In this document: one piece after another, positions 16,351-26,797 of the stretch
Layout of the letters: every line of letters begins with the position of its first letter
How positions within the stretch are numbered: position 1 is the stretch's first letter
Origin: Bacteroidota bacterium
Lineage (GTDB): Bacteria; Bacteroidota; Bacteroidia; 2-12-FULL-35-15
Direction: 5' to 3'
Assembly: GCA_947447995.1 (NCBI GenBank)
Contig: CANFLQ010000015.1
Span: forward strand, 1 to 34,831
Length of the DNA stretch: 34,831 bases
Notes under the pieces: model-generated
Databases searched by the model: none
Told to the model about the DNA's origin: nothing
The model's input: only the letters and a program-made list of their open reading frames with translations
Position numbers and translations under genes: made by a program

Positions 16351-18480
16351 TTATTTTCCAGTTGGCGTTGCTTCCGTTGCAGGAGCAGATGTATCTGTTG
16401 CTGGTTCACCAGTCGCCTCTGGCGTTACTTCATTCGTTTCAGTTTTGTTAGGTGCTTCTACTTTAGGAACTTCTTTAGGTGCATTAGGATCTACATAATC
16501 TTTACGCAATACAGAGAACACAGTACGTCTATTTTTTTGGTGTGCGACCTCTTTTTCTTGAATTGTTTTCATTGCATTAATCTGCTTATCTGTAATCAAC
16601 AATGCTTTCTCTCCATAACCCTTAGGTATAATTCTAGCGGCAGAAATCCCTTTTGCAACTAAAAAATCATAACATGCTTTAGCGCGAGCTTCCGATAATT
16701 TCATATTTTCAACATCGCTGCCGCGAGAGTCTGTATGAGCACTTAACTCAATAACAAATGTAGGATTGTCTAACAATGTTTGATATAGGAATAACAATGA
16801 ATCCTGAGCTTCTGCACGTAAGGTTGATTTGCCTAAATCATATAATACATCGGGAAATTCAATGAATTTCTCGATAGAAGTTAAACTAAAGTTATGTCCT
16901 TTAAATACTTTAGATTCTTTTTCTCCAACAGTCGTTTCTGTCCACTTTTCCGAACTATTCACAAAACCGTACTTAGAATTTTTAGTTATCACATCATTTC
17001 CAACTTGAGTTGAAACTACATAAGATGTGTTAGGATTTACATAACGTCCACCAGCAGGATTTTCGGCAAACTTATATACACCGTTAGCATCTGTCTTTAA
17101 TTCTACCGTTGTTCCGTCAGACCCTTGTAATTTAACAGTCACTCCTTCTATTGGTTCTTTATATTTAGAATCTAAGATGACTCCTTCAATTGAAAACAAC
17201 AAAGGTGGCAACACAAATGACCAAATATCATCCAAACCTTTTGTTCCTTCACGATTAGAAGTTAAGTAGCCTCTTTCCTTATTGCTTTCAAAAATAATCC
17301 CAAAATCATCGCTTGGAGAGTTTAATGGATAATTCATATTTATAAGATTGCCCCAAGAATTTTCAGCTACTGACTCTGCTTTAAAAATATCCAACCCTCC
17401 CATTCCTAAATGACCATCTGATGAAAAATACAATGTTTTATCATCATGAATGTATGGGAACACTTCGTTTCCTGCTGTATTTATTTCTGTTCCTAAATTA
17501 ATAGGCGTACCCCATTTTTTTTCTTTTTTATCAAACTTTACCATCCAAATATCATTTTCACCTTGACCGCCAGGCAAATCAGAAGAAAAGAACAATGTCA
17601 TTCCGTCATCAGATATTGCAGGTGCTGCAAATTTATTAGTATCGTTACAAAATGGCAATTTTTCAGGTTCTCCCCAAGCATTACCTTTTCTTACGGCTGA
17701 CCATAATTGATTATAAACAACTTTATTTGCAACGGGTACACAACGAGTAAAATACATCATATCCCCTTTTTTAGTTATTGATGTTAAACCTTCATTGTTT
17801 TTTGTATTTATAGGTTCTAACAATGCCACTGGAGTACTCCATACACCTTTTTTATCTACTGAAGTTTCAAAAATATCGCTATAAAATTCACCAATAGTAG
17901 CATCAAAATCGTTCCCTTTTACTCCAGGACGGGTTGATGTAAAATAGATTTTATTATATTTTCTATCCACAAAACAAGGACTAAATTCACGATCCTTTGT
18001 ATTAATTAAGGTAACATTATCTATGTTATAGAGTGAGGGTTTGTTAGTCCATTCTTTAGCTAATTCAGACGCTTTTACACCAGCCTCACCTCTAGGATCA
18101 GAGGGTACTTCTGCTTTATAATTATTATATTCTATAATAGCTTCATCGTATTTACCTTGCGCTCTTTTTGCATCTGCCAAGTATAATTTAGCTTTGGGAT
18201 TTGTATAATTTGCTTTAATCGCTTTAAAATACCATGCTTCTGACTGTTTAAAATCACCAATAGAACGATAGCACTCGCCAGTTCTGAAAATAATCAAGGC
18301 TTTAGTTTCAAACTTTCTTTCTTTAGTATACGCTTTTTTATACAATGCAATTGCATTGAAAAATTCTTTGTTCGTAAAAGCTGTTTCAGCATCTTTAAAA
18401 AAGTCTTGCTGAGCCATTATATCAGCAGAAAACAAAAAAATTAAAGCCCATCCAAAAGCTAATTTTGCAACTATTTTCAT
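16351..18480 (-). CDS. OmpA family outer-membrane protein with TPR, PD40/WD40-like and carboxypeptidase-regulatory-like domains
   Basis: 709 aa; signal peptide, TPR-like region, repeated FFSSDLPGGQGENDIW / YFSSDGHLGMGGLDIF motifs, C-terminal SAHTDSRGSDVENMKLSEARAKACYDFLVAKGI. Confidence 0.9.
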   Translation of the reverse strand: MKIVAKLAFGWALIFLFSADIMAQQDFFKDAETAFTNKEFFNAIALYKKAYTKERKFETKALIIFRTGECYRSIGDFKQSEAWYFKAIKANYTNPKAKLYLADAKRAQGKYDEAIIEYNNYKAEVPSDPRGEAGVKASELAKEWTNKPSLYNIDNVTLINTKDREFSPCFVDRKYNKIYFTSTRPGVKGNDFDATIGEFYSDIFETSVDKKGVWSTPVALLEPINTKNNEGLTSITKKGDMMYFTRCVPVANKVVYNQLWSAVRKGNAWGEPEKLPFCNDTNKFAAPAISDDGMTLFFSSDLPGGQGENDIWMVKFDKKEKKWGTPINLGTEINTAGNEVFPYIHDDKTLYFSSDGHLGMGGLDIFKAESVAENSWGNLINMNYPLNSPSDDFGIIFESNKERGYLTSNREGTKGLDDIWSFVLPPLLFSIEGVILDSKYKEPIEGVTVKLQGSDGTTVELKTDANGVYKFAENPAGGRYVNPNTSYVVSTQVGNDVITKNSKYGFVNSSEKWTETTVGEKESKVFKGHNFSLTSIEKFIEFPDVLYDLGKSTLRAEAQDSLLFLYQTLLDNPTFVIELSAHTDSRGSDVENMKLSEARAKACYDFLVAKGISAARIIPKGYGEKALLITDKQINAMKTIQEKEVAHQKNRRTVFSVLRKDYVDPNAPKEVPKVEAPNKTETNEVTPEATGEPATDTSAPATEATPTGK

Positions 18481-18584
18481 ATTAAATTTTAGTTTTTTTA
18501 AAATATGCCGCTAAAGTATGTAAATATTTAAAACAAAACAATTCTTTTTACCAATTTTAATATATACAATTTTAAAAAATAAAA

Positions 18585-18619
18585 AAACCCATGCTAAACA
18601 AGCTGCTTAGCATGGGTTT
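18585..18619 (-). terminator. terminator downstream of the type III glutamine synthetase gene
   Basis: AAACCCATGCTAA/TTAGCATGGGTTT 13-bp stem; T-run on minus strand. Confidence 0.75.
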
Positions 18620-18634
18620 CAACAAATTAACATT

Positions 18635-20824
18635 TTATTTTGTAAACAACAGTTCTCTGTATTTTGGCAACGGCCAATTTTCGTCATCAATAAGTAATTC
18701 TAATTTATCTACATGATAACGAATTATATCGAAATATGATTTTACTTTATCACAATAGTCAATTGCTTGTTTTTTAACATCTGAAATTGCATTTGCTTTT
18801 TTACGAGCTTCTGTCATTTCATAAACTTTTGTTTTAATGATGTTGATGTGATCCGAAATTTCTGAAATCATTGCTAATTGAATCTGACCCGATTTTTTAA
18901 AATCAGCCTCACTCATTATTTCTTTTAAGCCTCTAACATTTTCAATCAAAGAACTTTGGTATTTAATTGCAGTAGGAATTATGTGGCTCATTGCTAAATC
19001 AGCCATTATACGAGATTCTATTTGAATTTTTTTAGTATATGTTTCTAAATAGATGTCGTAACGTGCATGTTGCTCTCGCTCGCTCATAATATTATGACGT
19101 TCAAACAAACTCATAGTTTGTTTAGATACAAATGCTCCTAAAGCTTGAGGGGTAGTTTTAATGTTAGACAATCCGCGTTTTTCGGCTTCTTTCACCCATT
19201 CTTCGCCATAACCATTTCCTTCGAAACGGATTTTTTTAGACTCCACAATATATTTTCTTAAAACTTGAAATATGGCTTCGTCCTTTTCTACATCTTTTGC
19301 AATTAAGCTGTCAACATCTTTTTTAAACAATATCAATTGATCGGCAACTATGGCATTTAAAACAGTCATTGGTCCTGCGCAGTTTGCAGAAGAACCAACT
19401 GCTCGAAACTCAAATTTATTACCTGTAAATGCAAATGGTGATGTCCTGTTTCTATCCGTATTATCTAACAAAATATCAGGAATTTTACCAATGCCTAATT
19501 TAAGTGCCGTTTTTTCATCTGGACTCATTTTTCCTGATTTTACTTTTGCTTCTAAATCATCTAATACACTTGAAAGTTGAGAGCCTAAGAAAACTGACAT
19601 AATAGCAGGTGGTGCTTCATTAGCACCTAATCGGTGATCATTATTTGCTGAAGCTATAGATGCGCGCATCAAGTCAGCGTTATCATGAACTGCTTTAACT
19701 GTATTAACAAAAAACGTTAAGAATTTTAAATTGGTTTTAGGTGTTTTCCCTGGGCTTAATAAATTTTTACCTGTATCTGTACCTAAACTCCAATTGTTGT
19801 GTTTTCCACTACCATTAACACCTGCAAATGGTTTTTCATGCACTAAACAACGAAAGTTGTGACGTCTTGCAACTTTATCCATTACATCCATCAACAATTG
19901 ATTATGGTCAACTGCTAGGTTACACTCTTCAAAAACAGGAGCGCACTCAAATTGATTTGGAGCAACCTCGTTGTGACGAGTTTTGACAGGAATACCTAAT
20001 TTTAAGCATTCCACCTCATAATCGCGCATAAACGCTGCAGCACGTTCTGGTATAGATCCAAAATAATGGTCTTCTAATTGTTGTCCCTTTGCTGAAGAGT
20101 GTCCAAACAAAGTACGACCCGTCATTACTAAATCTGGGCGGGCATTGTACAATGCTTCATCAATTAAAAAATATTCTTGTTCCCATCCTAAAGTTGCGGT
20201 AACTTTAGTAACATTTTTATCAAAATACTGGCATACATCAACTGCCGCTTTATCCAGTGCTGATAATGCTTTTAACAATGGGGTTTTATAATCCAACGCT
20301 TCACCAGTATATGCAACAAAAATAGTTGGGATACACAATGTTGTACCAATTACAAATGCAGGAGATGTTGGATCCCATGCTGTATAACCTCTTGCTTCAA
20401 AAGTATTACGAATTCCTCCATTAGGGAAACTAGATGCGTCTGGCTCCTGCTGCACCAATTGAGCGCCTCCAAAACGTTCAATAGCGCGACCACCTTCGGT
20501 GGGTTCAAAAAACGCATCGTGTTTTTCGGCAGTAGTACCCGTTAATGGTTGAAACCAGTGTGTATAATGTGTAGCACCTTTAGTAGATGCCCAACTTTTC
20601 ATTGCAGAAGCAATTGGGTCTGCAACCTTACGATCGATACGTGTACCTTCTTGTATAGCAGAGAGAACGCTTTTAAAGGCATCTTCAGTTAAATATTCGC
20701 GCATTGCATCAATACCAAATACATTTGCTCCGAATATTTCGGACAATTTATTGCTAGGCATTATTACGTTTACAGGTGTTCTTGAAAGAACAGTTTCTAG
20801 TGCTTTAAATCTGTGAAAGGCCAT
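18635..20824 (-). CDS. glnN: glutamine synthetase type III
   Basis: 729 aa; GWEQEYFLID, ANNDHRLGANEAPPAIMSVFLG, NRTSPFAFTGNKFEFRAVGSSAN. Confidence 0.95.
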   Translation of the reverse strand: MAFHRFKALETVLSRTPVNVIMPSNKLSEIFGANVFGIDAMREYLTEDAFKSVLSAIQEGTRIDRKVADPIASAMKSWASTKGATHYTHWFQPLTGTTAEKHDAFFEPTEGGRAIERFGGAQLVQQEPDASSFPNGGIRNTFEARGYTAWDPTSPAFVIGTTLCIPTIFVAYTGEALDYKTPLLKALSALDKAAVDVCQYFDKNVTKVTATLGWEQEYFLIDEALYNARPDLVMTGRTLFGHSSAKGQQLEDHYFGSIPERAAAFMRDYEVECLKLGIPVKTRHNEVAPNQFECAPVFEECNLAVDHNQLLMDVMDKVARRHNFRCLVHEKPFAGVNGSGKHNNWSLGTDTGKNLLSPGKTPKTNLKFLTFFVNTVKAVHDNADLMRASIASANNDHRLGANEAPPAIMSVFLGSQLSSVLDDLEAKVKSGKMSPDEKTALKLGIGKIPDILLDNTDRNRTSPFAFTGNKFEFRAVGSSANCAGPMTVLNAIVADQLILFKKDVDSLIAKDVEKDEAIFQVLRKYIVESKKIRFEGNGYGEEWVKEAEKRGLSNIKTTPQALGAFVSKQTMSLFERHNIMSEREQHARYDIYLETYTKKIQIESRIMADLAMSHIIPTAIKYQSSLIENVRGLKEIMSEADFKKSGQIQLAMISEISDHINIIKTKVYEMTEARKKANAISDVKKQAIDYCDKVKSYFDIIRYHVDKLELLIDDENWPLPKYRELLFTK

Positions 20825-21052
20825 TTTATTTTTATTTTTTAAGTGAATACTAATTTACAAAAACGAATGTATTGGTTTTTTAAAGTTTTGCAAAAAAAAA
20901 CAATTCATTTTTATTAACACAATGTATAAAACTGAATATTTTCTATCTAAAATCATTTTTTTAAAAACCAAAGGCTATAATTCATAGATTAAATTAATGA
21001 ATATTTTAAAAATATTAGATATTTAATTCAAACACCCCGTTTTTTTTAATGC

Positions 21053-21084
21053 AATTATAAAAAAAACTGATGTTTTTTATAATT
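21053..21084. promoter_or_regulatory. 12-bp inverted repeat immediately upstream of the GSII -7 box, candidate operator
   Basis: AATTATAAAAAA-8 nt-TTTTTTATAATT, 16 bp upstream of TATTTTTG (21101-21108). Confidence 0.45.
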
Positions 21085-21160
21085 ACACGTAAAAATATTG
21101 TATTTTTGTTGGAAGAAACTCTTTTTCAAACAATAAATAACTAATTAAAAATTTAATGTC

Positions 21161-22180
21161 ATGAGCAAAGTAAAACTGGAGTACATTTGGTTGGATGGTT
21201 ATTATCCAACTCAAAACATGAGATCAAAAACCAAAGTAGAGGAACATGAAAATTTTAAGGGTACGTTAGCAGAACTAGGAAATTGGTCTTTTGACGGTTC
21301 TTCTACAAAGCAAGCGGAAGGGGGTTCTTCAGACTGTTCATTGGTACCTGTAGCTATCTATCCCGATCCTGCAAGAGAAAATGCGTGGTTGGTAATGTCT
21401 GAAGTTATGAATGCTGACGGAACAGCGCATTCATCAAATGGCAGAGCTACAATTGAAGATGAAGACGATGATTTTTGGTTTGGGTTTGAGCAAGAGTATT
21501 TTATTATGGATACCAAAACAAGATTACCAATAGGTTTCCCTGTTAATGGGTATCCAGCTCCACAGGGAATGTACTACTGTTCGGTAGGTGGTAGAAATAC
21601 GCATGGTAGAGAATTAGTAGAAAAACACGCTGACTTATGTATTGCGGCAGGTTTAAACTTTGAAGGAATAAATGAAGAGGTTGCTTGTGGACAATGGGAA
21701 TTCCAATTGTTTGCAAAAGGTGCAAAAAAAGCAGGAGATGAAATTTGGATTGCTCGCTACCTATTAGATAGACTTACAGAAAGCTATGGCTGGTACATTG
21801 AATACCATCCAAAACCGCTTGGTGATACTGACTGGAATGGGTCTGGTATGCACGCTAACTTCTCTAATACAACGTTGAGAACATGTGGTTCTAAAGAAAT
21901 TTATGAAAAAATATGCGAAGCTTTTAGACCTGTAGTAAAAGAACACATTGATGTTTATGGAGAATTTAATCACCTAAGATTGACTGGGAAACACGAAACA
22001 GCTTCTATTCATGATTTTTCTTATGGTGTATCTAATAGAGGGGCTTCGATTAGAATCCCTCTAATAACAGTGCAAAAAGGATGGAAAGGATGGTTAGAAG
22101 ATAGAAGACCTGCTTCAAACGGAGACCCATATAAAATTGCAGCGCGAATAATCAAAACTGTAAAAACTGCAAAAATTTAA
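21161..22180 (+). CDS. glutamine synthetase, type II (beta-grasp/eukaryotic-like)
   Basis: 339 aa; LGNWSFDGSSTKQAEGGSSDC, WFGFEQEYFIMD, DTDWNGSGMHANFS, DFSYGVSNRGASIRIP. Confidence 0.93.
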   Translation: MSKVKLEYIWLDGYYPTQNMRSKTKVEEHENFKGTLAELGNWSFDGSSTKQAEGGSSDCSLVPVAIYPDPARENAWLVMSEVMNADGTAHSSNGRATIEDEDDDFWFGFEQEYFIMDTKTRLPIGFPVNGYPAPQGMYYCSVGGRNTHGRELVEKHADLCIAAGLNFEGINEEVACGQWEFQLFAKGAKKAGDEIWIARYLLDRLTESYGWYIEYHPKPLGDTDWNGSGMHANFSNTTLRTCGSKEIYEKICEAFRPVVKEHIDVYGEFNHLRLTGKHETASIHDFSYGVSNRGASIRIPLITVQKGWKGWLEDRRPASNGDPYKIAARIIKTVKTAKI

Positions 22181-22193
22181 GACTCTATAAATT

Positions 22194-22244
22194 TCTATAA
22201 AAAATAAAGGCTGACGAATTTCGTCAGCCTTTATTTTTTATAGA
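22194..22244. terminator. 51-nt perfect palindrome (25-bp arms, 1-nt centre): bidirectional terminator between GSII and tatA
   Basis: TCTATAAAAAATAAAGGCTGACGAA-T-TTCGTCAGCCTTTATTTTTTATAGA; overlaps the tatA stop and last codons. Confidence 0.9.
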
Positions 22245-22628
22245 TTCTTCCGATACAATATCTGTATCAACTTCCTTCTCTACTATCGGTTTAATTACAT
22301 TACCCATCTGACGTTTTAAGCTAAGACCTGCCTTTTCTATTTCTGTTTCAACTTCGGTTGTGTATTTAACAAATTCTTCTTTTATACTTTCAGTACCTTT
22401 TAAAATTTCTGTCGTATGTTTTTCAAACTCTGCTCTAACACCAGTTGTACTTTTTTGAATCTCATTTTGAATTTGATTTTTAGCATCGTTAATTTCACGA
22501 ATACCCTTTCCTAAGCCCTTTACCAAATCAGGTAACTTATCGGAACCAAATAACATGATGATAACAAGTACAATTAAAAATAATTCACCTCCACCAAGAT
22601 TTAAAAACAAAATTATTAAGTTGGTCAT
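22224..22628 (-). CDS. tatA: Sec-independent (Tat) translocase protein TatA/TatB-like
   Basis: 134 aa; GGGELFLIVLVIIMLFGSDKLPDLVKGLGKGIREINDAKNQIQNEI. Confidence 0.88.
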   Translation of the reverse strand: MTNLIILFLNLGGGELFLIVLVIIMLFGSDKLPDLVKGLGKGIREINDAKNQIQNEIQKSTTGVRAEFEKHTTEILKGTESIKEEFVKYTTEVETEIEKAGLSLKRQMGNVIKPIVEKEVDTDIVSEESIKNKG

Positions 22629-22665
22629 GTTATAAATGTCAATACGGGTACAAAGCTACATAAAT

Positions 22666-22699
22666 AAAAAACCGATGCACGTTTGAACATCGGTTTTTT
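22666..22699 (-). terminator. terminator downstream of secDF
   Basis: AAAAAACCGATG/CATCGGTTTTTT 12-bp stem. Confidence 0.75.
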
Positions 22700-22718
22700 T
22701 TATCATCAAAATTTTTAA

Positions 22719-25700
22719 TTATATTGTTTCTCCTTTGTCTTTTTCAAAATCAATTACAATTGGGGTTGCAATACAAATGGATGAGTATGTACCAATAATA
22801 ATACCAATTAATAATGCGAAAGAGAAGCCTCGAATGGTTTCCCCTCCAAAAATAAAGATAGCCAACAATACAAAGAAAATAGTTAAGGACGTATTGATAG
22901 TACGACTTAAAGTACTGTTTAATGCGTAATTGATAACTTTCACTTTTTCATCTTTATCCAAATCCGATTTATTACGTTCCGTTAAATACTCTCTAATACG
23001 GTCAAATACAACAACAGTATCCGTCATCGAGTAACTCATTACTGTTAAAATAGCAGCAATAAAATCCTGAGTAATTTCTAAAGAGAATGGTAATATCCCA
23101 TCAAATATGATATATATTGATAATACAATCAATACATCATGGAACAATGCCACAACAGCACCTAAACCATACGTCCATTTTTTGAATCGGATAAAAATAA
23201 ATACAAACATGACTAAACATGACAATAACACTGCCCAAATAGCTTTTGTTTTAATATCTCTTGAAACGGTTTCTCCCACTTTTTGAGAACTCATTATTTG
23301 ATATTTTACACCTAATGTTTTTAACCCTTCATTCAATTTAGCTTCTACTTTTGCTTCCGTTTCGTCGGTTGCTTCATCAATCAAATAAGTAGTTGTAATA
23401 CGTTGTTGGTTACTTTCACCATACGTTTTAACTTCGGGAGCTTCGCCAAACGATTTTGTTAAGGCTACACGTACATCTTCAGTAGGTTTTGGATCATCAA
23501 AACGAACAACATAAGAGCGACCACCTTTAAAATCAACACCTAAACTAAATCCACCTTTTTGTATGTACGCAAAAATACCTGCTGCGATAATCAATCCGGA
23601 AAACACATAATATAATTTACGTTTTCCAACAAAATCGATATTGATTTTTTTGAACGCATTTTCAGTCATTTTATTTGAAAACGAAATTTCTTTTCCGCCA
23701 GCTAACCAACGATCAAACACCAAACGAGTAATAAAAATAGCACAGAATAAAGATGATATAATACCTATAATTAAGGTAGTTGCAAACCCTTGTAAAGGAC
23801 CTGTACCAAAAATGTAAAGGATAATACCCAACAACAATGTGGTTACGTGAGAGTCGATTACTGAAGACATTGCATTGTGGTAACCTTCTTTTATTGCTGC
23901 AGCAGTAGATTTACCAATAGCTAACTCTTCACGAACACGTTCAAAAATTAAGATATTAGCATCAACTGACATAGCTATTGTTAATACTATACCTGCAATA
24001 CCTGGCAAGGTTAAAACAGCACCAAATGAAGCGAGAATACCAATTACAAAGAAATTATTTACCAACATGGCAAAATCGGCAACCCAACCTGCTTTGTTGT
24101 AATAAAAGCCCATAAAAAAGAACACCAATACCAGTGCAATAAGTGTTGATATAAAACCTTTAGAAACCGCTTCGGCACCAAGTGTTGGACCAACAACGCT
24201 TTCTTCAACAATATGCGCAGGAGCAGGAAGTTTACCAGCTTTTAAAATGTTCACCAAATCGTCTGCCTCTTCAATGGTAAAGTTACCTGTAATTGAAGAA
24301 GTTCCTCCAGCTATTTCGCCTTGTACAGTAGGATATGAATAAACACTGTTATCTAAAACGATAGCTATGGATTTACCAATATTATCTTTCGTTAAATGTT
24401 TCCATGCAATTGCTGCATCTGCAGTCATACTCATAGAAATTTGAGGCGATCCTCCGCCACCCAAATCAAATACTTTGCGTGCTTCAGTAATAATATCACC
24501 TGCTAAAGCAGCTGTTCCTCTGTTACTCGCTCCATCAATTGCAACCAATTGCAACGTTGTTTCTTCTTTATCAATTGCTTTAAACGACCAGAAAAATTTG
24601 GTGTAAGGTCTAAAAATCGACTTAATTTTAGGATTACTTAAATAGGTATTTAATTTAGCGGTATCGCTAATAGCTGCAAAACCTATAACAGGACCATCCG
24701 TTAAAATAGACTGTCCTTTTTCGTTTTGACGAATTGCTGCACGCATTAAAGCAAACAATGGATTGTCTCTTCTTAATTTAGCAATGGTATCAGCTCTTGC
24801 ACCTTCAGCAGTTTTAACCGTATCTTTACCAGTACCTAATTGAGCAGATAAAGACGATGATTCTTTTTTTAATGTGTCTTTTGCAATTTCAGTTCCTGAT
24901 TTATCTTTAGCAACAACAATAGTAGAATCCTTTGCAGTTGTATCGGCAGTTGGAGTTAAAATTTCTTTCAAGCGAGTATTTGCTTGCTCCAATAAAGGAT
25001 AAATATCTTTGTTATCATACGTTTCCCAAAATTCTAAGTTAGCTGTTCCTTGCAATAATTTACGTACACGCTTTTTATCCGTAACACCAGGCAACTCAAT
25101 TAAAATGCGTCCAGACGAAGGCAACATTTGGATGTTTGGTTGAGTTACACCAAACTTATCGATACGGGAACGCAACGTGTTTTCAGAAGTTTCGATAGCA
25201 TCCTTTACTCTTTCGTGTAAAAATTTTAATACATCTTCATCAGAAGTATTAAAATCAACTTTCCCTTTTAATTCAATGGTTTGAAAGTTAATTGCCAATT
25301 TAGCATTGGGATTAATCTTTTTAAATTCTTCACCAAAAAGGGTAACAAAATCTTTAGGGTCTTTTTTCTGCCTAACAACCGCTTGAGCAATGGCTTGATT
25401 AAATGTAGGATCGTTACTGTTATTTGATAATGAACGAATGATATCCGCAACAGAAACTTCTAAAGTAACATTCATACCTCCCTTTAAATCTAAACCTAGA
25501 TTTAACTGACGTTTTTTAACATCTTCATACGTATATTGAGTGATAATCATATCATATACTGGAAGATTTTTTATAGAATCCAAATAATAATTTGTTCTTG
25601 TAGTACGTACAGAATCTAGAAATGAATTTTGATCCGAAAGATTTTGGGAAGAAGCTTTTGAAGCATTTACAATATCTGGAGAAGTAGTATAATTTTTGGC

Positions 25701-25814
25701 ATACGCTTTAGCATCTTCTTGAATACCATACGCCACCCATGTAAACATCAAATAATAAGCACAGGCTAAAGCCAGTAAAATCGCAAAAAGCCTAATGGCA
25801 CCTTTGTTTTGCAT
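22719..25814 (-). CDS. secDF: protein translocase subunit SecDF (fused)
   Basis: 1031 aa; LGLDLKGGMNVTLEVS (SecD) and GGFSLGVDFKGGRSYVVRF (SecF); duplicated RND TM bundles. Confidence 0.96.
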   Translation of the reverse strand: MQNKGAIRLFAILLALACAYYLMFTWVAYGIQEDAKAYAKNYTTSPDIVNASKASSQNLSDQNSFLDSVRTTRTNYYLDSIKNLPVYDMIITQYTYEDVKKRQLNLGLDLKGGMNVTLEVSVADIIRSLSNNSNDPTFNQAIAQAVVRQKKDPKDFVTLFGEEFKKINPNAKLAINFQTIELKGKVDFNTSDEDVLKFLHERVKDAIETSENTLRSRIDKFGVTQPNIQMLPSSGRILIELPGVTDKKRVRKLLQGTANLEFWETYDNKDIYPLLEQANTRLKEILTPTADTTAKDSTIVVAKDKSGTEIAKDTLKKESSSLSAQLGTGKDTVKTAEGARADTIAKLRRDNPLFALMRAAIRQNEKGQSILTDGPVIGFAAISDTAKLNTYLSNPKIKSIFRPYTKFFWSFKAIDKEETTLQLVAIDGASNRGTAALAGDIITEARKVFDLGGGGSPQISMSMTADAAIAWKHLTKDNIGKSIAIVLDNSVYSYPTVQGEIAGGTSSITGNFTIEEADDLVNILKAGKLPAPAHIVEESVVGPTLGAEAVSKGFISTLIALVLVFFFMGFYYNKAGWVADFAMLVNNFFVIGILASFGAVLTLPGIAGIVLTIAMSVDANILIFERVREELAIGKSTAAAIKEGYHNAMSSVIDSHVTTLLLGIILYIFGTGPLQGFATTLIIGIISSLFCAIFITRLVFDRWLAGGKEISFSNKMTENAFKKINIDFVGKRKLYYVFSGLIIAAGIFAYIQKGGFSLGVDFKGGRSYVVRFDDPKPTEDVRVALTKSFGEAPEVKTYGESNQQRITTTYLIDEATDETEAKVEAKLNEGLKTLGVKYQIMSSQKVGETVSRDIKTKAIWAVLLSCLVMFVFIFIRFKKWTYGLGAVVALFHDVLIVLSIYIIFDGILPFSLEITQDFIAAILTVMSYSMTDTVVVFDRIREYLTERNKSDLDKDEKVKVINYALNSTLSRTINTSLTIFFVLLAIFIFGGETIRGFSFALLIGIIIGTYSSICIATPIVIDFEKDKGETI

Positions 25815-26082
25815 AATTGTTTTAATTTAGTGATTTAGTCATTTGGAGCGACAGTGAATTGTATTTTAAAAAATCTATAATTCACTATTTCTCCATTTTA
25901 TTAATTTGGAGTGCAAATATAGAATAACAATTTTATTATTTGCCAATTTTATTATTAATATGCGTGTACTTAACTTTAATTTGATATACATTTAATTAAT
26001 ATGGAATCAAAAATCGCTAAAAAACAAGTTGCATTTAAGGGTACTGGCTTTATTGCCTCACTAAGAATTATATTTCATAGTT

Positions 26083-26454
26083 TTAAGCTTCTAGAATAAC
26101 CATAGCCAGCGCCATTTGTTTTGTATGTGACAAAGAGAGGTGAATTGTATTAATTTTTTTATCTACAAAAAACTGAGCTGATTTTCCAATTAATTGGATA
26201 GACGGCTTACCCAATTGGTTGTTAAAAACTTCAATTTGATTTAAAGCAATATCCCCTCTTAAGCCGGTTCCTAGGGCTTTCAAAAAAGCTTCTTTAGCTG
26301 CAAATCGGGCAGCATAACTTTCTGCTTTATTTACCTTTGTTTCGCAATATGCAATTTCATTTTTTGAAAATACTTTTATTTTAAAAGCCTCGTTTTCAAT
26401 ACTTTTTGAAATACGAAGTACTTCAACGATGTCCGTTCCAATGCCTATAATCAT
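26083..26454 (-). CDS. acpS: holo-[acyl-carrier-protein] synthase
   Basis: IGIGTDIVEVLRI, AARFAAKEAFLKALGTG, HLSLSHTKQMALAMVI. The track start (26550) is too far upstream; MIIGIGTD at 26454 fits. Confidence 0.93.
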   Translation of the reverse strand: MIIGIGTDIVEVLRISKSIENEAFKIKVFSKNEIAYCETKVNKAESYAARFAAKEAFLKALGTGLRGDIALNQIEVFNNQLGKPSIQLIGKSAQFFVDKKINTIHLSLSHTKQMALAMVILEA

Positions 26455-26764
26455 ACTTATATAAATATTACCAAATAAAGAGATGAAATTAAAATCGACC
26501 GAGAGGTGATTAACGCCAAAAATACAATTAATAAAAAGTTTAATCAACAAACATTATAAGTGTATGATGTAAAGTTGACAGACCGAAAAATTTTAAAAAA
26601 AACAAGCAGCTGATTATCAGTTATTTAACAAAATAAAGCAGCGTTTTGTATCACAAAATTATCTTTCATGATACAAAAAAAGGCATTCATCTACTTATTA
26701 AAGCGTATTGTAGGTATTTGATATTATATTATCTAAATGTTTCATTATTAATGATTTATTTACA

Positions 26765-26772
26765 TACCTTTG
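26765..26772 (+). promoter_or_regulatory. Bacteroidota -7 box (TACCTTTG) upstream of the 150-aa hypothetical gene
   Basis: Exact TAnnTTTG match 25 bp before ATG 26798. Confidence 0.5.
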
Positions 26773-26797
26773 ACTTCCCACTAATATATAAATAATC

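Noticed and set aside
26646-26679. TTTTGTATCA ... TGATACAAAA hairpin upstream of acpS as a riboswitch or sRNA
   Set aside because: Only a 10-bp AT-rich stem with 14-nt loop; no recognisable riboswitch class and no transcription evidence.
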